The notes below the pieces were generated by a model. It was given only the letters and a program-made list of their open reading frames with translations. It did not search any database and was not told where the DNA came from. A program made the translations under genes and the position numbers. From the NCBI RefSeq assembly GCF_035582795.1, contig NC_134390.1, forward strand, positions 2,433,560 to 2,497,559: DNA of 64,000 nucleotides. Reading direction: 5' to 3'. This DNA is from Mycteria americana. Taxonomy: Eukaryota > Chordata > Aves > Ciconiiformes > Ciconiidae. This document shows, piece after piece, positions 1 through 16,912 of this stretch (positions are counted from its first letter, which is position 1; each line of letters opens with the position of its first letter).

Positions 1-5172
<5,172 letters not shown>

Positions 5173-5507
5173 GGGCGCGCCGCGTCCTCCCGCCCGCGCT
5201 GCGCCAGCGCTGCCCGCTCGGTACCGGCGCGGCCGGGCCGCGGCGCCCCCTGCCGGGCCGGGCGCTCGGCGACGCCCCCTCCCCCCCCCCCCCGTCCCCC
5301 GTCCCCACCCCGCGGGGGAGCCGGCCCGGTCGGGTGGCCCCGGGGCGGGGCCGTGGGCTGTGCCGGGAACGGCGGCGGGAGGGGCGGGGAGCCCCGGTGT
5401 TGAGCCCGGGCGCGGCGCACCGGGCCGGGCCGGGCCGAGCGGGGCGGGGCGGGGCGGGCGGCGGCGGGGCCCGATCTAGGCGGAGCGCGGCGGAGGGTGG
5501 CGCGGGA

Positions 5508-5589
5508 GTCACGGTGGCCGAGTGGTTAAGGCGTTGGACTCGAAATCCAATGGGGTTTCCCCGCACAGGTTCGAATCCTGTCCGTGACG
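5508..5589 (+). tRNA. tRNA-Ser(CGA)
   Basis: An 82-nt intronless nuclear tRNA. The acceptor stem pairs GTCACGG with CCGTGAC, followed by discriminator G. The A box (tggccgagtggt) and B box (ggttcgaatcc) are intact. The anticodon is CGA within the loop ctCGAaa. The long variable arm (tggggtttccccgca) is typical of class II serine tRNA. A T5 Pol III terminator follows at 5599-5603. CCA is not encoded, as expected for a eukaryote. The gene sits between SMARCC2 and RNF41; as I recall, a tRNA-Ser-CGA gene lies in the same interval in human. Confidence 0.97.
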
Positions 5590-5598
5590 CCGACCCCG

Positions 5599-5603
5599 TT
5601 TTT
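5599..5603 (+). terminator. Pol III T5 terminator of tRNA-Ser(CGA)
   Basis: A run of five T begins 10 nt after the mature tRNA 3' end, the usual RNA polymerase III stop. Confidence 0.85.
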
Positions 5604-5890
5604 GCGGGGACTCCCGGGCCGCCGCGGGGCGGATCACGCGTGGGGGGCTCCCACCCCCGGTACCCGCTCTTTTAACGGCGGGGGCGGCGGGGCGCTGCGG
5701 GAGCGGGGCTTAGTCCTTTTGGGGGACCGCGCCGCGGGGGCGGCTGCAGAGCCGGGTACAGGGGACACCCCCCCCCCGCGGCCGGACTCCCCCCGCGGCC
5801 GGACTCCCCCCGCGACCCTCAGCCACCCCCGGGAGCCCCGTGGGCGGGCCCGTCCCGCCCGGGAGGGTCCCCGGCCCGAGGGAGCCGCAG
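5604..5890. other. GC-rich spacer between tRNA-Ser and RNF41 3' end
   Basis: No gene signal is seen. It contains a 17-bp tandem repeat (unit gcggccggactcccccc, about 2.6 copies at 5772-5816) and CpG-dense sequence. Confidence 0.6.
5772..5816. repeat. 17-bp tandem repeat
   Basis: About 2.6 copies of gcggccggactcccccc in the spacer downstream of RNF41. Confidence 0.8.
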
Positions 5891-5911
5891 CGGCTGCGCC
5901 CGGGAAAGGCC

Positions 5912-5917
5912 TTTATT
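5912..5917 (-). terminator. Candidate distal polyadenylation signal of RNF41
   Basis: AATAAA on the minus strand (tttatt on plus), about 190 bp beyond the proximal site and in the same tttattgatc word context. Either could end the RNF41 mRNA. Confidence 0.4.
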
Positions 5918-6089
5918 GATCTCGGCGACACAAAGGGACGGGAGGGACCCCGCAGCCCCCCCGGGACGGGGAGGGCCCCCCACGCCCCCCCCCTTTCCAC
6001 GTGGGACCCAGCCCCTCTGTCGAACACCCCGGTCCTCCCGGGCAGGGCTCGGGGAGCGGGCGCAGACCCCCAAGGCGCCGAGACGCCAA

Positions 6090-7351
6090 TAAAGCAACCA
6101 GAACGCTGTTTATTGATCACTTAAATCCCTGCCTCCCGCCGGCCCGGGCGAGCCGTGGCCGGATCCGAGCGGGACAGACACCGGCGGAGAAAGTACTGTA
6201 AAAAACAACAAAACAAATGCAAATAAATTAAGTTCCCAACAAGTAAACGTAATCAGGTTCTGAGGTGCCTGTCCACGGTACTTCAAAAATAAAATAAAAA
6301 GGGGGGGAATAAGAAAAGGCCAAAAAAAGTACAAAAAAAAGTACAGAACCACAGTCACAAGTGCCTGGAAAAGGAACAGCAGAGAAAGCGGAGCCAAACA
6401 CCGGCAAGCGCGGGGCAGGACGGCGTCTCGGGGCAAGGTGGGAGACGCCCGGGGGGCTGTGGGCTGGGGGGCGAGCGTGGGGATCCGGCCTCTCCCGGGG
6501 AGGAGAGGGGCTGGGGCATGCACGGGGAGAGGGGCCCGGGGGCCGCACGGCGCCGTGCCGGGGACAAGGCTGGTCCCCAACGCCGAGCCCCCCCCCCCCC
6601 CCTCCTGCACGGTGGAAGGCCCGAGCCCTCGGTGGGTGCCGGGGGCTCGTCCGCGGCCGGTTTGGCTCCAGGCGGCTGCAGGGTTTTGGGCAGGGCCCCG
6701 GGGGCGATGCCGACAGCGCCCAGCTTGGGGACGCCCCCCGGCCAAGCCCCGTCCCGAGCCCACAGGAGGGGGGGAGCGGACCCCGCTGCTGCCGTGCTGC
6801 CCGGTCAGAGGTAAGGCTTGGAGAGGCGGCGGCGGAGAGATGCCGGAGAGCGGGGTGGAAAATCCAGAGGGGGAGAGAAAGCCCAGGGAGGATTCGGCCA
6901 CCGGACAAGCGGGAGCTGCCAGGGGCCGCGGGGTCAGTCCACAGCAAGAGCTGAGCTGGGCCTTTGGGTTTGGGCTGGACCAGGAGCCGGGCTTTGGGAG
7001 AGGCACCAGCACCCAAAACGCGGGCTGGGTCTGGGGAGTCCGGCAGTACGCGTGGAGCGGCCGCTCCTTCTCTTCTTGAAAGACATCGAACGGGGAAGCT
7101 GATCTGCAAGGGGCGAACATGGAGGGGCTGCAGCGTGTGCTCACCGCTGGGCCAAGTGTTTGAGCAGTATTTACCAGAGGCATTTAATCATTTCAGCTAG
7201 GAAGCAAGAGGTTCGAGGGAACAGTGCCCTAAGAAAACCATGTCGGTGACTAGGGACCACCAGCAGTTTTGACCGGCTACCCCCGGTCTCCACCTCTGCA
7301 CCTTCCCCCTCCTCTCCCTCGTCAGCACGAAGCGTTTCTCTTTGAAAGTCC
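6090..7351 (-). other. RNF41: RNF41 3'UTR
   Basis: Runs from the TAA at 7352-7354 to the candidate polyadenylation sites. An AT-rich stretch at about 6200-6360, with ATTT/TTTT tracts on the transcript strand, contrasts with the GC-rich middle (6400-6900). A C15 run lies at 6588-6602. Long open frames here carry no recognisable domain. Confidence 0.65.
6109..6114 (-). terminator. Candidate proximal polyadenylation signal of RNF41
   Basis: AATAAA on the minus strand. Use of this site would give a 3'UTR of about 1.25 kb after the RNF41 stop codon. Confidence 0.5.
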
Positions 7352-10300
7352 TTAGATTTCCTCCACTCCGTGTGCAAATATCATCACCAGTCCCGGCTCT
7401 AGCACCATGTCCTCGCCCATGTGCTGGTTTTCGCAGGCCATCACCACCACGGCCTGCTTGCCGGGGATGCGCTTGGCCACATAGTTCTCGTAGTACCGCC
7501 GGTTCATCTGGCGGGTCTCCAGCGTGGCCAGGCCCTGCGGCCAGTTCCGCTCGTGGGCGTTCTCGATCAGCTCGTTGATGATGGACGTGGGGCAGCCGCT
7601 CTCCACCAGCGAGCGCTTGATGACGGCCTGCAGCACCGCGTCCGGCGTGGAGATCATTCCACCCCACCGCGTCACCCGGGCCGGCTGCAGGGAGTTCACC
7701 CACCTGGTGACAGACACGGGACAAGTGGTCAGCACCGTCCATTTTTGGTGGCTCCCACCAGAACCGAGGAGCTGGTCCGCTCCGCGCTCGGGAGCAAGGC
7801 TGGACGGGGAATGCCGAATGCCAAATCCATTTCCCCGCCCCTGTTTTCACCCCCAGACAGGACCCAGCTGCTGCGCTCAGCTCTGCTACTCCCTCCCCAG
7901 AGGGAGGGGAAGAAAGGACGAGACGAGAAGCTGCTTCCTCCGGCCTTTCTCACAAGGAGGAAGGAATCTGGCAGCTTCCTGCTCGTGGGCAGGATGCAGG
8001 TGGAAGAATAAAAATGGTCCCAACCCATTGTGCAAGCAGCTCACGTGCCGCTCCCCAGCACAAACACCCCGCAATGCCCCCTTGCTTTTGTGAAGCGTTT
8101 TCTTCCCAAACCGTGCCTTTGCCTCGGGAGGGACTTCACCCCCTCCCAAATGGGTCGGCGAAGCTGGCAGACTCCCAGCTCCGCTCGCACCCCGACGCAG
8201 GGCTCCCCAGCTCCTCCCCCATCGGCACGAGAACCGGCACTTACTCCAGGATCTCGTTGTATTCGATGGTCTCCTCCAGGTTCTGCAGGTTGGGGTTGAC
8301 GCTGCGGATGGCGCGCATGTAGGCCTTCAGCAACTGAATGTCCCGTTTCTACGACAGGCAGGACACAGCGGGGTTTGCAAAGAGTCGTCAGCACCGCGGC
8401 TACACGAGACCAGACCCCAGCGCAGCGGCAGGGAACACGTCCCCGCCCGTCGGCTCAGCCACCATCCCCGCGGCTGGGCAACAGAGGCGCAGAGCAGCAG
8501 CAGAGCCCCGGCTGCGCTCAGCTCGGGCTGCTCCGCAGCCGCTTTCTTCGCCCACAAACCTTTTTTTGGCGTTTGGTGTCCAAGCAGGCGAGACCGACCC
8601 TTCCCATGAGAAAACCCACTGCGAGGCAGCCCCTCGCAGACACGGACCTACCTGCTCGGCCAGCTGATGCTTGTGCTCTGCTGAGGTCTTCTCCAGCTCA
8701 GCGATTCTCGTCTGCTGCTGTTGCACCACAGATCTCAAATGCTTGATGCAGTTGTGGTTTGGCAGCTCATCTTTGGGCATTTCCAAGCTGCGGAGCATTG
8801 CAAAAAAAAGGTGGAGGCCCCACATTAGGGAAAGTTACACACCAGAGCGCTTGGCATAAGCACATAAACAGTCTCCAGAACAAATCCAGTCTTGGAGGAC
8901 TTGCCCAGCGGCCCGGGAAGCCCAGCACCGTAACCTCCGATTGGTGTAGGAAGGCCTGTTCCCTGCCGTGTCTCAGGGCCAAGACAAATGGTCTCGGCGA
9001 GAGCTACGGGAACAAACCACCACCAGGTCGGCAGGCGATGGGGATTCTCCTCCTCCAAAGCGACCAGGGTTCAGAACCAGGTCCCACTCTAGGCAGCCCA
9101 CGGGCCTGATCCAGTCTCTGACAGTCTCCAAGCCAACAGTCAGTCACCATCTGGCTGGGTGCTTGCAACACGTGAGTGGGAAGGATATTGGCACCAAGAG
9201 CACAAGTGCCAAGGCCAGACCAGCCACCCACCGCTCCTGGCTCTCGGCAACACGTAGGAGGGAGCAGAACTCATGCTGGAACTTGTCCCAGGGGGCTGGA
9301 ACGGCTCTGGGTGGATTCACAAAGGCTCCAGTACCCCGTTTCCAGCAGCCAACCAACACCCGAGCCCCAGCAATGAGCTGAAGAGCCAGGGGCTTTGAAC
9401 CAAGTTTAAAAAGAAATGGGTTTGACTAAAAACCCTCCCCAACCCTTTCTGCAGCACCATGGCCTTCAAAGCCCTGCTACCCCCGGAGCTCCGCACCCAG
9501 GGGGCAAAAGGGTGCCAGGCACCAAACCCCGGCTCCTTCCCCGAGCCTGTGGCCCCTGCTCTGCCCGCCCGCTGTGGCAGAGCCCCAAGGCCATCCTCAC
9601 CCGCATCCCTGCTCGCAAGTCACCGGGCGCTTTGGATTGTGCTCGCAGTCATTGAGGTGAGACATCAGGTTGTCAAGTCGCACGACTGCCGTACAGCCGA
9701 AAACAGCGTTGTCGCAAGTGATCTGCAGCTTCGAGAGCATATTACGCATGATCCGCGGGACGGGGCGGAGGTGGGCAACCGTCACGACGCTGCGGTCCAC
9801 GGGGCACGTCTGCTGCTGGGAGAACCACTGGGTGATGCAGGCATTGCAGAAGGCGTGCTCGCAGTGAGGAGCCTGCGGAGGGGCAGAGAACAGCCAGGCG
9901 TTACTCGGACCCGGCGGGGAAGCGTTTGCTGGCTCGCGCGTGGAGGACACCGTTGACCAGAGAAAGGCTCTCAGTCTTCGAGGGGTGCACAGCAGCTACG
10001 TGCTGCCTTGGGGGAGGAAAGCGAAGGGAAGAGGCATCTCCGTCACACAAGCAGGCACGATGCCCGCACAGGGGAACGAGACACCAAAAGCCAGACCTGT
10101 ACAGACCAGAGCCACGCACAGCACCTTCCACTACAACGCAAGAGGCACCGCGGCAGAGCCGTCCCTCGTTCCCTTGGAAAAGCAGGTGCCCACCTTCATC
10201 CACCTCTGGTTTTAATTTGTGTGCCCAGCCCCACCAAGGTACTCTCCTCCCCCCAGACGCGTGGTGTCTTGCAAGCAGATCGGCTCCTCCGGAGGAGGTA

Positions 10301-12932
10301 ATGCTGCCTCCTGAAAGGGCTGAGGGGGCAAGACAGATCGGGATGCTAAATTTAAACATTTTTCCAGGGCAGATTAGAACATTACTTCACTGTATTTACA
10401 CAGCTGGGCTCTGCTCTTGCCTTCAAGCTGCAGTTGAAAGAGTATTAAGACTGGGGAGGGGGAGCAGGACACACGCCAGCTCCTCGGACAACACCAAGCT
10501 TTCTTCCACAGAGCAGAAGCTCAGAGTTACGGGAAGGTCAGACACATTCAGAGCTAAGTCTCATTTACAAGCTGTTCCCTCAGCGCACAGTGCCTTGCAG
10601 GCTGCCTTGTGCCAGCCGACAAAGGCAGACGACGATTGCAGGACGTACGCTGAATAAGGATTCACCCATTCAAGCTACAGGACCATCTTGGGAGTTTTAG
10701 CGCAGCCCCTACGGCACCGCAGCTCGAGCCAGCCGGCCCAGCACAGCATCTCTGAGCCAGCGGGCAGCTGAGCCCGCGTCGGACAAGGCAGCACGTGCCG
10801 GGCTGTGGCACGGGGACAACCACTCCCTCTCCCCACTCTCTGATGCTTCAGCTTTCCACTGTCCTCCACCAAGCTGGCCTCTCTGCTCCCCTTGCGGAGC
10901 TTTATCCTGTCAAGCCCATGCCCACCCCCACTGGAGTTTAGTGATGGGGGTACCCCAGTGTCACCAAGTGCAGACTGGAGATGCGACAGATAAATCACCC
11001 CAGCTTCACTGGCACAGCACACAGAGTCACTCCACACCCAGAACACCGGGATGGGCCCCGGGGAACGTCCATCCTCAGAGAGACTGAAATCCTGGGGCTG
11101 GAGACAGCCCTGAGCCCTCCCAGATATCACTGGAGGTGGCCCTGCTTCGAGCAGGCAGAGGGACCTCGCTGCAAGGGAGGAACAAGGAAGGAGTCCTCAG
11201 GAATTTGCTCCCTTCAAACCAAGGCTTGTCAGAGGGCAGGGCTTGTGCCTGGCTACAAACTCAGCCTGAGCGCAGCTCCAGTTACCCGGGTGCTGGCAGG
11301 AGCAGGAGGGCTGGTATCCAACAGACAGGCTGTTAAACACGCTTGAGAGAAGTCTGGGAACAAGGGAGTTTGTGATACCACGTTCTCAAAAGGAGATTTA
11401 AATAAACCTGCAACTTTCCCTCTGGTTTATGTGATGGCCTGTGATCGTGTTCACAGACTTTTTAAAATCAAAGCTTGTTTGACATAACAGACTAGCATAG
11501 CTGGAAGGTGCTAACAGACGATTTTAACTACAATAGATTGCAGTTCCACACACCCCCAGCCCACCGGCACAGGGTGGGCTACGGCACACAGCCCCAGCCT
11601 CCCTGGGACCCCCCCGGGCAGCTTACCAGCACGGCCCAAGTCACAGCTTTTGTGATATGGTTCATTATTAAGTGATGAAACTGCAATAATTATGCACACG
11701 TTTCAGATTAGCTGTTTTATTTCAATCCGTTTTATTTCAAATGAAGTTGGATTTATGCAGAGGGTACTGAGCTACCCAGCACCCAGCCACAGCTCGGCCA
11801 GTGTAGGAACCCCTCCGGTGGCATAGAGACCCTGAGGGAAGGGACAGGGACCAGGGGGTCAAATTTAGCCAGCTCCGCTCAGCCAGCAGTGCTCCGCTCT
11901 ACAGCCCCCTCACCAGTGCTGACCAAAAGCCCCCACTAACCTCTCCCCAAGTAACAGGGCTTAGCAGGACACAGTGACAAATACAGCCCTTCCAGCTCCA
12001 AAAGGCACAGGAGGGCTGGAGACCACAGAGCGCTCCGGAGGGGTGCTGGGCTGGCAGACCTCGCAGTAACAGAGCTCACAGGAAAGCCCCGTCCAACAGT
12101 CCTTCCGCTTCGCAGGGAGCGGAGGGAGGAGTGGAAGCAGCGGCTCCCTGTGCACACCCTCCTTCCCCGAGCAGCTGCACAAGCTGCAGAGTGAGCCGGA
12201 GGATCCGCCAAACAACCCGGCTGTGCTGGGCCTGGGCAGAGCAGCACGCTGGTACCAGGGCTGTGGTCTGTCCACGCTCCGAGCTACGTTCGGTGGCAGG
12301 AGAGGAGCAGGAGAGCCGAGCCAGGCTCCCAACAGCAAGTGAAACAGATCAGCTCTGTAGCACGGAGGAAGGCATGCGTGCAGGGAAGCAGAGAGGGTCA
12401 ACCAAGCGTGAAGCCATAAGCAAGGGACAGATTTTAGCATAGCTGCTGCCATCTCTGCCTTGGGACACCATCGCTGGTATGCAGCTGCACTGAGCTTTGG
12501 CAGAGTTAAGAAGGGAGTAAGGAATGAACGAGTAAGGGGAACCTGTCCCAACACAAGCTTATTCATTCCTCCCGCCTCCTTGCTGACCCCAGGACATCCC
12601 CCAAACCCAGAACTTTAGTTCATTTCCACCAGAACTCACACAACCGCAGACTTTTATCCCTGGTGCTGCTTCCTTACCCGTGCTGTTGCCTTAAACCATT
12701 AGTAGGAAAGTTAAGAATCCATTGAGCTCACCTAATGCACACGCTGTGTGCGGCGCCCATCATCTGATCAAGTCATCTAGAAGTCTGGAGCTGCAATCGG
12801 AGGCTTTCAGTAGCCACAGTCAGTGCTCAGACGGAAACCTACCTGAACCGGCTCCTCCAGGACCCCGCTGCAGATGGGGCATATAAGGTCTTCATCAACA
12901 TCCCCCTGAAAACGTGCTACATCATACCCCAT
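7352..12932 (-). CDS. RNF41: RNF41 (NRDP1/FLRF) E3 ubiquitin ligase, complete, 317 aa
   Basis: RING-type E3 ligase that, by family knowledge, ubiquitinates ERBB3, BIRC6 and parkin and is stabilised by USP8. Coding exons: 12932-12843, 9872-9601, 8787-8652, 8348-8245, 7703-7352. They total 954 nt including TAA (317 aa), the human length. The start ATG at 12930-12932 opens MGYDVARFQGDVDEDLICPI. The RING is at residues 18-56: C18, C21, C34, H36, C39, C42, C53 and D56, so the last zinc ligand is Asp (CPVD), as in the mammalian protein. A degenerate SIAH-type zinc finger follows at about 78-138, then a coiled coil (VVQQQQTRIAELEKTSAEHK). The C-terminal USP8/substrate-binding domain is at about 180-317 and ends FAHGVEEI. 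The 5'UTR begins in this exon at 12955 and continues across a ~15-kb intron to a predicted exon near 27.96 kb. Confidence 0.98.
7704..8244. other. RNF41 intron 5 (last)
   Basis: A 541-bp intron with good GT/AG borders. Nothing else is recognised. Confidence 0.75.
8788..9600. other. RNF41 intron between SIAH-like and RING-containing exons
   Basis: An 813-bp intron. No repeat, RNA gene or extra exon is recognised. Confidence 0.7.
9873..12842. other. RNF41 intron 2, splits the RING domain
   Basis: A 2.97-kb intron inserted between Q30 and A31, inside the RING. It is ordinary unique sequence. AT-richer around 11340-11760 (aaatcaaagcttgtttgac and neighbours). No coding exon or RNA gene is recognised. 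Confidence 0.65.
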
Positions 12933-15900
12933 TGCTCATCACCGATGCCAGAACCCTGTGGAGGGAAAAAGAAGAGTGGTTAGGAGCAGTCGAGCATCCC
13001 ATGACTTCTGGACAGAGCAGGTCCCAGCCCTCACAGTGTCCTGGTTCCCAAATTTCTGCTCTCTCCTCGCAGCGTGGCCAGCTGGGGTAGCCCTGGGCAT
13101 GGCCGGAGCTCACAGCCAAGCGCCGTACAGAGGAGCGCGCAGGGGGAAGCGGTCACAGCCCCCTTTGTGTGTGCTGAACTGCTCCTCCGTTTTGACGCGC
13201 TGCTGGCATTGCTTCTCTCCCACACATGTTATTACTAATCCTGCCACAATTTTTCTACTTGCTGGTTGTTGGGGTTGTTTTTGCACAGTTCTATTTGATT
13301 TATAGAGGAGAAGACAGCACAGGGACACCTCTAATGAGCGAGCCCCAGTCCCACGGGCTGAGCAGTGGGATGCAAGCCAGGGACCATTCCTGGGTGCAGC
13401 CAGACACCTGCCAGCCTCACCGCATTGGCTGCGGAGGAAGCGGCTCCTTCCCTGGGAGCAGCGGCCCCGCTGGCTCCTGGCATTCTCCTCTGCTGCCGTC
13501 TCCAGCAGCTTTCCCCCTGGGCCGAGCAGACGCAGAGCGAAGAGGCCCCACACCATCTGCAGCAGAGCTGGGTGCTCCAGCACCTGGGCGAAGAGACCCC
13601 ACGACTCACCAGAGCTGTCAGGTCTCCTGCTCCCAGCACAGAGGGCGTGCAGCCCCGAGAGCAGCCCCGCAGGCACCAGGTCCCCATCCCTCCCTGCCGA
13701 GGACGGCATTCCCAGGTAACGCTGTTCACCAGCTTCTTACGCTATCTGCCAGAGGCCGACCTTGAGCTCTGCCCCGGCACACTGGCAGTTACCAGTTCCT
13801 CTGCGGCTTGTCTCTAAAGAGCCAGGCCCTCCTCTCCCATTCTCACCAACATCAAAGCCAGTGACAAACCGCCCGGGCCATACACATTCACACTGCACTC
13901 TGCTCCAGATAAACGAGTCCCCAACCCCAAGCACAAGCAGGAGGGGAGGTGTGCGAGGGCACGCGGATGCCACATGAGGCTCTGAAACCACCGTCCATGC
14001 GGTGAGGAGACTGCGGCATGGCAGTGCTTCCAGCTGTGCAAACACCAGGAGCATCTACCTGCTCTGGAGGGCAGGTAGGAACTTGCCCTGCTGCTGCTCC
14101 GCAGCCAGATGTGGCCACCCAGCCACAGCCAGCGGTGCCGAGCTCCCGCACCTCGGCCGAGTTGCACAACGCCACGTACCTCCCCAGCCAGCTCTTTGCA
14201 GCCGAAAGAGCTCTGGCTCTAGACAGACACAGCAAGCAGAGCTGGTTGTGGTAACCACTGTGTCTGCTCAGCTAGAGCAGCAAGGGAGGGGAGAAGGTGA
14301 TGGATGGACAGAAAGGGAGGCTGTAGGTAATGCAGTCGCTTCATGGTTGGTCCTTGGGACCCTCCCCAAGTCAAAGGGCAGCAGGGAGGGACTTTAATCA
14401 ACTCACTGGACGCTGTGAAAGTCAGACAATAAATCAGCTCCACGTGCAAGTGGATTCTTTGCTTCCACGGAGCAGGCACAGACAAAAGACTCTTCTGACA
14501 GAGGCTGGGGTGGGGAAAGTCCCTGTGTCAGTTTGCAATTCAGATAAGATTAACGGCTGCAGGCTGGAGGGAGAACCTATCTCCCAGCAACTAGGATCAG
14601 TTGCTCTTAAACCTTCCCACGCCTTTGGACAGATGCTGCTCTCCTCCACTGGGAAGGAACCCAAATTCCTTCCCATCCCTTTATGAGCCACTCACTGCAA
14701 GTCTCAGCACCTCCAACACATTTACATTGGGTTCAAACCAACTGGAAGGGCAAACACTGATGTGGAGGACCCAGCACAGCAGCTCCTGGCTGCCAGCTGA
14801 GCCACAGCACCCATGCAGCCTGCTAGCCCTCCACCATAGAGGTGCTTCACTTTGCAGCTGGGACCACTCTGACCTTCTCTGTTGCTCAGTGCTTGGGCAC
14901 CGGTTCATGCTCTGGTGTCTTAGCGCGTCTCTGAATCCACGAGCAGCTCCACGAACAGCCTGCCCTCTCCTTCTGCTTGGGAGACACAGCACCTGCCCCT
15001 GCACAGGCACTCGGGTATCGAAGTGGAAATGCACTGGGCACCGCTTCTTCGGAAGCGCACTCCCTAGCAACTCTGCTCTCTTTGTCTTTTGTTTCCAAGC
15101 TTCCAAATTCCAACATCACCCTTCCAACAAACGGCGGGGCAAGACACTAAACGTCTTCGTATCCACTCAGGAAAGAGCCGAAAGGAGGGCAAAACACGAG
15201 CACTCAAAGCCAGCCTTGCCATCTGCCAAACAGAAGCCACATCAAAACTTCCTCCAGAAAAATTTCAGCACCTGCACGAGTCTGAGCGCCTCAGAATTCT
15301 TCTCGTTCCTCGACCCAGCTGTTCCCCCTTCTGCCAGAGATCATCTGTGGGGCTCTGCCAGCACACTGAAGCAAGGAGCACCCTGCTGCTATTGCGAAGC
15401 AGAAACAGGAGAGCTGAAAGCATCTGCAAACGCTTGAGCAAGATGGAGCTGGCAACCCAATCTCCCTCCTGCTAGATCCAGAGGTGAATTAATGACCTGG
15501 TCCCACAGGATACTGGATACACTCATTTTTCCCTGGGCTCAGCAACCTGCAGGATGGCCCCAAAGAAGGCATCGTATAGCTAATATGAGCAAGCCCTACT
15601 TGCGCAGTGCTTCTCAGCAAGAGCGATGATTCACGGGCTGCAGGGATCCATCATGTGCTGAACCGAAGCACAAAGAGCTTAGAAAATACCTTTCCTGGAA
15701 GGGCTTGCAGAGGCACTCAGACACCAGGGTAAAGTCGAGCCAAAGCACCTGCAACACAGGCAAGACACAACACAGAGGAGTGAAGGCTGAGCAGGACCAG
15801 AGAAACCCACTGTCACAGGAAATTGCTTCTGCAGTAAACAGCAACTGCCACCTATGATTATACTTGATTTAAGCGAATGAGCTTCCTGATCCTGCCCTCT

Positions 15901-16894
15901 CCAAACATGCACAGCTTCTTGACCCCCGCACCACCAGCCTCCCTAGGGCTGGGCAGGGAGAGGGGATAGTTCGCACAGATCAGAGGCCAGCCACAGAACT
16001 GGGCTTTAGCCCAAATTACAGAGAAAAGCCCGGATAAGTCACTTTTTCCCCCCCTCCTGTCATCATCACCATCCTGCCTTCTCTTTGTAGATTGTCATCT
16101 TCTTGGCCTGGGGACTTCAAGCGCCTGCACGCTGCTCAGCACAGAAGAGATCTACATAGCAACAAGGGCTTGATGGTATCAGAGAGGATTGGTAATTAAC
16201 AAGTCAAAAGCACTTTGACGTTCCTAGCCTTACTCAAAGCCTCCTCAGCATCCACCAGCCAGCCAAAGGTTCCTAATAAGCCCTTGGGGAAGTAGAGGAA
16301 AGAGGAAGGCAACAACTCGCTCCCCAGACGGTTAGAGCAGTGCTGCACCGAGCACAGCCCCGAGCCCGTCGCATCCCCACGGCAGGGATCCCCCAGCTCC
16401 CCAGTCGCTACGGAGGGGCCAGCATCCCACCTCAAGCCCCGACTTGTGCTGCTCTTCCGTCCTCCCCATAAACCTGCCATTGAAATAGGCAAATATGACA
16501 TCTGAAAGCGAAGGCAGACCATCACTGTGAACTCCCCCCTACTCTGGTCACAGGACATTCATTCCTGCATACCCAACGCATTGCAGTTTTGCTCCAAATC
16601 TTGGGCAAAAAGGGGCTTCATTCGGTTGTCTGGCATGAGCTTACCTCTGCCCTTCAAATGGCAGCGCAGGATCACAGCAAGCGAGGCTGGGGCTCCTCTG
16701 AGCCCAAGCATATCTGCCCGTCTTTCATGTTAGCAGCAACCATACAGATAAGATTTCTGTGGTAATACTGTGCTGTCCTGCAGCACAATAACTAACTGTT
16801 CCTGCCCCCAGAGGAAAATTCAATTGCTGAGAATATTTTTTTTTCTGTTGACAAAAGGAAAGTTAATGGCTTAAAAAAGCTCCCCCTCCTCCTT

Positions 16895-16912
16895 TAAAAA
16901 AAAAAAAAAAAA
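16895..16912 (+). repeat. Poly-A tract in RNF41 intron 1
   Basis: About 18 consecutive A. No SINE body or target-site duplication is recognised around it. Confidence 0.7.

Noticed and set aside
6088-6093. Plus-strand AATAAA near the RNF41 3' end
   Set aside because: No plus-strand gene precedes it; the tRNA gene is a Pol III unit with its own terminator, so this is probably chance.
6110-7183. 357-codon minus-strand frame after the RNF41 stop
   Set aside because: It lies in the RNF41 3'UTR, is Pro/Ala/Arg-rich from GC composition, and has no recognisable domain.
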